A stretch of DNA of 64,000 bases. Source: Clostridia bacterium. GTDB taxonomy: Bacteria; Bacillota; Clostridia; Christensenellales; Aristaeellaceae. The DNA is taken from assembly GCA_017550035.1 (NCBI GenBank), contig JAFYLS010000092.1:1-64000 (forward strand), read 5' to 3'. How positions within the stretch are numbered: the stretch's first letter is position 1; each line of letters opens with the position of its first letter. The notes under the pieces are model-generated. The model saw only the letters and a program-made list of their open reading frames with translations. It searched no databases and had not been told where the DNA came from. This document shows, piece after piece, positions 59,849 through 64,000 of the stretch. Position numbers and translations under genes: made by a program.

Positions 59849-60133
59849 TTACAGATACCGTTCGTTGATGGATTTCTTCGCGTCGGGATCAATATATTCC
59901 ACTTCCATGCGGTCAAAGGGTACATCTTCCAGAAAATGCTCCTTCAGGAAGCGGGTCTGGGAGAATTCTTCCCAGTCCCTTTCGTGCCGGGAAAGCACCA
60001 TGGGCCGGGTAACATCCAGTTTGTGGCATGCCGCATCCAAAGCGTCCTGCCATTCTTCGTGACTACAGGGTACGGTAAAATCCCGATCAATGCGGGTGCG
60101 CTTCATGAGCCGCACCCAGATGCCGCCTGCCAT
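59849..60133 (-). CDS. Conserved small protein of unknown function
   Basis: A 94-residue soluble protein with a Trp/Arg-rich start (GGIWVRLMKRTRIDRDFTVPC) and a conserved-looking end (FLKEHFLEDVPFDRMEVEYIDPD). AAGGAG is nine bases before the ATG. It lies 50 bases upstream of CotH in the same direction. I think similar proteins occur in other Clostridia, but I know no function. Confidence 0.7.
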   Translation of the reverse strand: MAGGIWVRLMKRTRIDRDFTVPCSHEEWQDALDAACHKLDVTRPMVLSRHERDWEEFSQTRFLKEHFLEDVPFDRMEVEYIDPDAKKSINERYL

Positions 60134-60180
60134 AGATCAATACTCCTTTGATGATGCAGTCTGTTATGATCATGCTGTTT

Positions 60181-60333
60181 TGTGCCGCAGGGAAAGATGG
60201 TCTTTGGCACTGTCTGAAATGGGGTCTGGGCCCTGCCCGCTTAGTCCATGCTGCCGCAGACGACAAACATGTCGTGTGACGGAGAATTTAGGATTGCACA
60301 ACATGGTCGAAAATGGCTGCGGGCCCTGCCCGC
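60181..60333 (-). repeat. Two family B elements after rsmE, one with a copied gene end
   Basis: Directly after the rsmE TAA: hairpin GCGGGC-agg-GCCCGC (60333-60319), CCATTTTCGACC, and TTCTCCGTCACACGACATG (to about 60269). Then GCGGCAGCATGGACTAA, a near copy of the last 16 bases of rsmE with its stop (60256-60241), another GCGGGCAGGGCCCAG hairpin, and CCCCATTTCAGAC (to about 60212). Confidence 0.65.
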
Positions 60334-61056
60334 TTAGTCCATGTTGCCGCTGAGCGCCATGATGCCGATGATGGCGGCAAGGCCGGCCGTCTCGGTGCGG
60401 AAAATGCGGGGACCCAGGGTGACGCACTGCGCGCCGGCGGCTGTCATTTGTGCTACTTCCTCTGCGCTCATGCCGCCTTCCGGACCGATCACAACGGCAA
60501 TGTCCCGGGGGAAACTTCCGCCTTTTTCATACAGCGCTTTCAGGCCGTTTCCTTCCTGGTCTTCCCAGGGAATGAGGGTCATTTCGTGCTTCGGAATGAG
60601 AGAAAGCAGCTGCTTGAGGGTAATGGGCGCGCCGATTTCGGGGCACAGGGCGCGGAAAGACTGCTTGGCTGCTTCGTGGGCAATGCGCTGACAGCGCTGC
60701 ACCTTTTTGTCCGCATCCTTATTTTCCCACTTGCTTACGCACCGGGGCATGCTGACGGGCACGATGCGGCGGACGCCGGCTTCGGTGCATTTTTGCACGA
60801 TGTAGTCCATTTTATCGCCCTTGGGGATGCCCTGATACAGCGTGATGCGCACGCTGGCTTCGGTGGTGGGCAGTTTTTCCATGAGCTCAAATTCGCCGCT
60901 CAGGGTAAATTCCGAGGCGTACAGTTCGCCGTCCAGAATGAGGGTGATGCTTTCCCCTTCTTTCAGGCGCATCACGCTTTTCGCATGGTGCATTTCATCC
61001 TGATCCAGCCGTGCGTGGCGTTCGTCCATACCCGGCTGAGCAAAAAAACGGGGCAT
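60334..61056 (-). CDS. rsmE: 16S rRNA m3U1498 methyltransferase
   Basis: A 240-residue SPOUT methyltransferase. The N-terminal PUA-like part has HHAKSVMRLKEGE; the knotted C-terminal domain has VVIGPEGGMSAEEVAQM and the SAM loop LGPRIFRTETAGLAAI. It methylates U1498 of 16S rRNA. GGGAGG precedes the ATG at 61056. In many Firmicutes it follows prmA, which is not present here. Confidence 0.95.
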   Translation of the reverse strand: MPRFFAQPGMDERHARLDQDEMHHAKSVMRLKEGESITLILDGELYASEFTLSGEFELMEKLPTTEASVRITLYQGIPKGDKMDYIVQKCTEAGVRRIVPVSMPRCVSKWENKDADKKVQRCQRIAHEAAKQSFRALCPEIGAPITLKQLLSLIPKHEMTLIPWEDQEGNGLKALYEKGGSFPRDIAVVIGPEGGMSAEEVAQMTAAGAQCVTLGPRIFRTETAGLAAIIGIMALSGNMD

Positions 61057-61219
61057 AAAAACCTCCCGGAAAGTCAGAATATTTTTCGTTCACGCCTTAT
61101 TTTATCAGAAAAAGCGATGCTTGAAAAGGGGGCGCACCGCTATGGGTGGTGGAGGAAAGCGGATGCTGTGCGCAACATATGCCAATATGAAAAAAAGTTC
61201 AAAAATATTTGAAAAATGC

Positions 61220-61248
61220 TTGCATTTTGATACGGTGCGTGCTATAAT
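61220..61248 (+). promoter_or_regulatory. Promoter of rpsT
   Basis: TTGCAT (61220-61225), 17-base spacer, TATAAT (61243-61248). Confidence 0.75.
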
Positions 61249-61294
61249 AACCAATGCTTGTCTGAGCAAAGCATTTACCAGGAGGTGAAGGAAG

Positions 61295-61564
61295 TTGCCT
61301 AATATTAAGTCCGCTATGAAGCGCGTGAAGGTTTCCGAAAAGAAGAATCTGCGGAATCGTATGGTGAAATCTGGTGTGAAGACCGCTGTGAAGAAGTACT
61401 ACGCGGCCCTGAACGAGGGCGTTGCCCCCGCCAGCGCGCAGCTGAGCGCCACCACCTCCGCTGTCGATAAAGCGGTTGCCAAGGGTGTTATGCACAAGAA
61501 CGCTGCCAATCGCAAGAAGGCGCGTATGGCCCTGGCTCTGCAGAAGGCTTCTGCCAACGTGTAA
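61295..61564 (+). CDS. rpsT: 30S ribosomal protein S20
   Basis: An 89-residue basic helical S20: PNIKSAMKRVKVSEKKNLRN at the start and KGVMHKNAANRKKARMALAL near the end are typical. The start codon is TTG (61295), as in several other rpsT genes, where a weak start and autoregulation limit translation; AGGAGGTGAAGG lies just upstream. Strong promoter and two terminators. Confidence 0.96.
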   Translation: MPNIKSAMKRVKVSEKKNLRNRMVKSGVKTAVKKYYAALNEGVAPASAQLSATTSAVDKAVAKGVMHKNAANRKKARMALALQKASANV

Positions 61565-61587
61565 TCTTAACGGCTTCTGAGCCGAAC

Positions 61588-61620
61588 AAAAACCCCGTGG
61601 AGTTTTCCACGGGGTTTTTT
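61588..61620 (+). terminator. Terminator of rpsT
   Basis: AACCCCGTGGA/TCCACGGGGTT arms with short loop, then TTTTTT. Confidence 0.88.
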
Positions 61621-61665
61621 GATGGTTTCACCGGATTCTTCAGGCAGCATTGCTGACTGCCATTG

Positions 61666-61710
61666 CCCGTCTCCCCTGACATGGAAGCTGTCGGGAGACG
61701 GGATTTTTCG
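61666..61710 (+). terminator. Second terminator-like hairpin after rpsT
   Basis: CCCGTCTCCC and GGGAGACGGG arms, 17-base loop, then ATTTTTCGTTTG. The distal arm matches the CCGTCTCCCGAC box of family B in reverse. Confidence 0.6.
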
Positions 61711-61812
61711 TTTGAAAAGCAGTTGCAGGCCATGTGTAGTCAGGGGAGATACTGCTGTATCTGCCGACAGGCCGAAACTGGCTGGCGCACTGCCGCCTGG
61801 CTGGTTTGGTTG

Positions 61813-61968
61813 GCGAATGCACCTCGTCGGGAGACGGAGCTGCTGTACCCGCCAACAGGGTCGAAAGAACGTGACGAAGTCACTGTTTATCATGCGAATG
61901 CACCTCGTCGGGAGACGGAGCTGCTGTACCCGCCAACAGGGTCGAAATAGTTCGGCGGTTCAACCGCC
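61813..61968 (-). repeat. Tandem family B element with exact 54-base copies
   Basis: Two copies with period 81 (starting at 61813 and 61894) share 54 identical bases, from GCGAATGCACC… to …CAGGGTCGAAA. On the minus strand each reads CGACCCTG…, then CTCCGTCTCCCGACGAGG. The hairpins differ: GGCGGTTGAACCGCC (61968-61954, directly at the spoVT stop) for one and GTGAC-ttc-GTCAC (61883-61871) for the other. A worn third copy lies at about 61744-61790. Confidence 0.7.
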
Positions 61969-62523
61969 TCACTGTTCCATTTGGCGGCCAACGATGCCTG
62001 CGGCGGTCTCAGCTACCTTGATCTCGGTGTCGCCCATGCGCGCGCCCTGTTCCCGGGAAAGCAAAAGCACTGCGCCGATGGCCTCGCCGTCGGCAATGAT
62101 GGGCGACATCACCTGTGCCGTGTAGCCGCTCACGTCTTCTTCCGTGGTCACAGCCAGGGCTTTTCCTCCCATGGACTTGGAAAAGGTCATGGTCTGCCGG
62201 TTCTGGATGGCGCTTTCCAGATCATGGCTGATAGGCTTGTCCCAAAGCTCCTTCTTGCTCACGCCGCTGGCGGCTACCACCTGATCCCGGTCCACGATGC
62301 AGGCAATGTGCCCCAGTGACCGAAACAGGCTTTCGGTGTAATCCTTGGCAAAGGACTGCATTTCGCCGATGGGAGAATATTTCTTCAAAATGACCTCGCC
62401 GTCCCGATCGGTGTAGATCTCCAGCGGGTCGCCCTCGCGGATACGCAGGGTGCGGCGGATTTCTTTGGGTATGACGACGCGTCCCAGTTCGTCAATTCTT
62501 CGTACAATACCGGTTGCTCTCAT
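61969..62523 (-). CDS. spoVT: Stage V sporulation protein T
   Basis: A 184-residue SpoVT. The N-terminal AbrB-like swapped-hairpin DNA-binding domain (MRATGIVRRIDELGRVVIPKEIRRT…EGDPLEIY) is consensus; a C-terminal GAF-like domain (SLGHIACIVDRDQVVAASGV) follows. SpoVT tunes forespore gene expression, so this organism is, or descends from, an endospore former. ATG at 62523 follows AAGGAG. Confidence 0.93.
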   Translation of the reverse strand: MRATGIVRRIDELGRVVIPKEIRRTLRIREGDPLEIYTDRDGEVILKKYSPIGEMQSFAKDYTESLFRSLGHIACIVDRDQVVAASGVSKKELWDKPISHDLESAIQNRQTMTFSKSMGGKALAVTTEEDVSGYTAQVMSPIIADGEAIGAVLLLSREQGARMGDTEIKVAETAAGIVGRQMEQ

Positions 62524-62563
62524 GGGTGATCGCTCCTTCAACATGGTATGGATATTACAGGTC

Positions 62564-62592
62564 TATTGTGAGAAAAACGGAGAATTTTATAC
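62564..62592 (-). promoter_or_regulatory. Candidate forespore (sigma-G-like) promoter of spoVT
   Basis: Minus strand GTATA (62592-62588), 17-base spacer, CACAATA (62570-62564), close to the sigma-G consensus GMATR-N18-CATWMTA. Confidence 0.35.
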
Positions 62593-62689
62593 CCGGTGGC
62601 AGCGCTTCCACATTGAGGAAAATCATGATGTCTTTTATTTTGATCTGGAACAAGCGGCTCGTTTTGTTTGGCTTGAGGGATGATTGACC

Positions 62690-63360
62690 TCATCTGGCAG
62701 GAGCGGGCGAGGGGGCATGGTTCAAATACGAAATGCTTGCAAATGTAAAAATGTTATTGTATAATATGAAGGAATGATTGTAACAGTTGCATTTACGCCG
62801 GTTATTATATGCAACTGAAAATCTGTCTGCGGCCAATGAAGGTATATTGCTCGGAAATGGCCCATCATATACATATGCCAAGTTGGTACTCTTGACGGAT
62901 ACGGAACTTGAAAGCATTAGGCCGGACATAATCATTCCGGATAAGAGCTACCGTTGCGGCGCCTGAGTTTTAAGAGGGCGTGCAGCGGTTATTGGCATTT
63001 ATCCTGCTGTGTTCAGGCGTTTTCTGCTCCGATATTCACCGGGTGAAGAAACGGTGGGACAGGGTGGAAAAAACGGATAGATTTACTGTGCGCACCAGCG
63101 TGGGAAGCGCCGCTGTCCGTTGGTCGTTGATATGATGGAGCAGCTGAAATTTTCTGCGGCATGGATGCTGTGGAAAATGAAATTGAAGACGCTGCCGACT
63201 ATCGATATTTTCTGAACGCAGGTTTACAACCGGCTCAAAGTTTGTCATGCGGAAGATCATCCTATCCGAATGACGGCGGAAATTGCAACAGAACGGCGCG
63301 ATGCCGAAATATAATTAAGATGAACCATCTGCGGTGAAAAACGCGGGAGGGGGTACTTAA
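62690..63360. pseudogene. Gene-poor stretch, probably decayed coding sequence
   Basis: About 670 bases with no frame carrying a convincing start, ribosome site and codon use. The plus strand from about 62780 to 62965 reads as a 60-residue frame without a start codon (…YATENLSAANEGIL… then TYAKLVLLTDTELESIRPD…), closing with TGA. Beyond it, only short fragments of mixed frames are seen (for example …CGMDAVENEIEDAADYRYF…). The AT content is higher than in the neighbours. Likely remains of one or more horizontally acquired or dying genes. Confidence 0.4.
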
Positions 63361-63366
63361 CTGAAT

Positions 63367-64000
63367 ATGAAAGAAGTACTGAAAAAAGTATGCGAAGCGT
63401 TCCGGATCAAAGGGATGTTTGTTTCCTATGAAGAACTGAAGGTGGGCAACATCAACAAGACCTACCGTGTCACCTACCGTCAGAAGGATGATACGCTGAA
63501 AGACTTCATCGTGCAGCGCATCAACACCAATGTGTTCAAGGATCCTGTGGCGGTGATGAACAACATCGACCTGGTGACGGAATACATGCGGGATGAAGCA
63601 CCCGAAAAGAACGTGCTGCACTTCCATCATACCCGGGACCGCAAAACCTACATCTTTGATGAGGATGGGGGTTTTTGGCGTCTTTTCAGTTATTTCAACA
63701 GCACCACCTATAACCTGCCGGAGAACCCTGAGATCGTAAAGAACGCCGGTAAGGCTTTCGGCGAATTCCAGATGATCCTGGGCGACTTTGACGCCTCTCA
63801 GCTGACCGAGACCATTCCGGATTTCCACAATACCCGCAAGCGCTTTGAAAAGATGGAGGCGGATATCGCTGCTGATCCCTATGGTCTGGTGAAAGACGTG
63901 CAGGAAGAGATCGACTACATCCTGTCGGTGAAGGACAAGGCCTGCACGCTGGTGGACATGCTGGCAAAGGGCGAACTGCCCCTGCGCGTGACTCATAACG
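63367..64000 (+). CDS. Phosphotransferase (NahK/aminoglycoside-kinase-like), 5' part
   Basis: The frame runs from ATG at 63367 off the right edge (211 codons seen). The N-lobe has VGNINKTYRVTYRQKDDTLKDFIVQRIN (nucleotide-binding sheet with the Lys replaced by a QRIN motif as in N-acetylhexosamine kinases), WRLFSYFNSTTYNL hinge, and GELPLRVTHN, which begins the catalytic HxD/HND loop. Relatives phosphorylate N-acetylhexosamines, often near glycan use genes. GGGAGGGGG lies upstream at a long distance of 13 bases; a CTG two codons earlier is possible. Confidence 0.85.
   Translation, partial: MKEVLKKVCEAFRIKGMFVSYEELKVGNINKTYRVTYRQKDDTLKDFIVQRINTNVFKDPVAVMNNIDLVTEYMRDEAPEKNVLHFHHTRDRKTYIFDEDGGFWRLFSYFNSTTYNLPENPEIVKNAGKAFGEFQMILGDFDASQLTETIPDFHNTRKRFEKMEADIAADPYGLVKDVQEEIDYILSVKDKACTLVDMLAKGELPLRVTHN

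Noticed and set aside
61813-61968. Possible CRISPR-like repeats
   Set aside because: Only two full units with 54-base identity and no regular spacers or cas genes; the boxes match the dispersed family B elements.

Overview
The window is chromosomal DNA of a GC-rich anaerobic Firmicute, most likely class Clostridia. SpoVT, PurR, two-subunit iron-sulfur L-serine dehydratase, NADP-type glutamate dehydrogenase, a Rph-RdgB fusion, strong AGGAGG ribosome sites and TTGACA/TATAAT promoters support this. I see no phage, IS element, plasmid function, tRNA, rRNA or CRISPR array. Lysine/meso-DAP synthesis appears to use LL-diaminopimelate aminotransferase (DapL), with DapF and LysA also present.

Layout. 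1-0.94 kb: end of an unknown gene, then a repeat-filled gap. 0.94-3.1 kb: two-gene operon of a tandem PII-like regulator and a DUF1538 membrane protein. 3.3-4.8 kb: cysteine desulfurase divergent from a DUF3343 Se/S-carrier-like gene. 4.9-9.4 kb: MoxR-DUF58-transglutaminase operon. 9.6-14.6 kb: aldo/keto reductase, small membrane protein, AI-2E-family transporter, TetR regulator, DMT transporter. 14.9-19.4 kb: a five-gene operon sdaAB-sdaAA-GNAT-rph/rdgB-phosphodiesterase. 19.6-30 kb: gdhA, lysA, DUF3048 lipid-side protein, argS-dapF, a GH36 alpha-galactosidase and dapL. 30.2-34.6 kb: two flavoproteins, purR, a PemK/MazF-like gene overlapping a BirA-HAD fusion. 34.7-41.5 kb: serine hydrolase, two-component system, LRR protein-miaA-small protein-M42 peptidase. 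41.8-46.9 kb: degenerate ABC ATPase, ferritin-like/DUF1858 pair, GT2, NYN-LOTUS protein, lipoprotein. 47-51.4 kb: yhaM, dnaB, rplI, DUF2232. 51.6-61.6 kb: FRG protein, mreB, ZIP transporter, DUF368, CofE-like, DUF2974 lipase, CotH, small protein, rsmE, rpsT. 62-64 kb: spoVT, a decayed stretch and a partial sugar/aminoglycoside-type kinase.

The most unusual feature is not a protein. Many intergenic gaps carry modular hairpin elements of at least two families. Family A is one or two perfect tight-loop hairpins followed by an arm that starts ...CCGTATTGG and ends TTCCCAATGC. Family B is a short hairpin starting directly at the stop codon of the upstream gene, then a CATTTCGACC box, about 20-30 variable bases, and a CTCCGTCTCCCGAC box. 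The hairpin sequences differ from copy to copy while stems stay perfect (compensatory change), and one copy has A-type hairpins joined to a B-type tail. I found about six A and eight B copies in 64 kb. Their positions, orientation and covariation suggest transcribed, structured 3'-end elements or a modular mobile repeat that I cannot name.

Starts were chosen from ribosome sites and promoters, so several coding regions are shorter than the longest open frame. Functional names rest on recognised motifs; no database search was possible.
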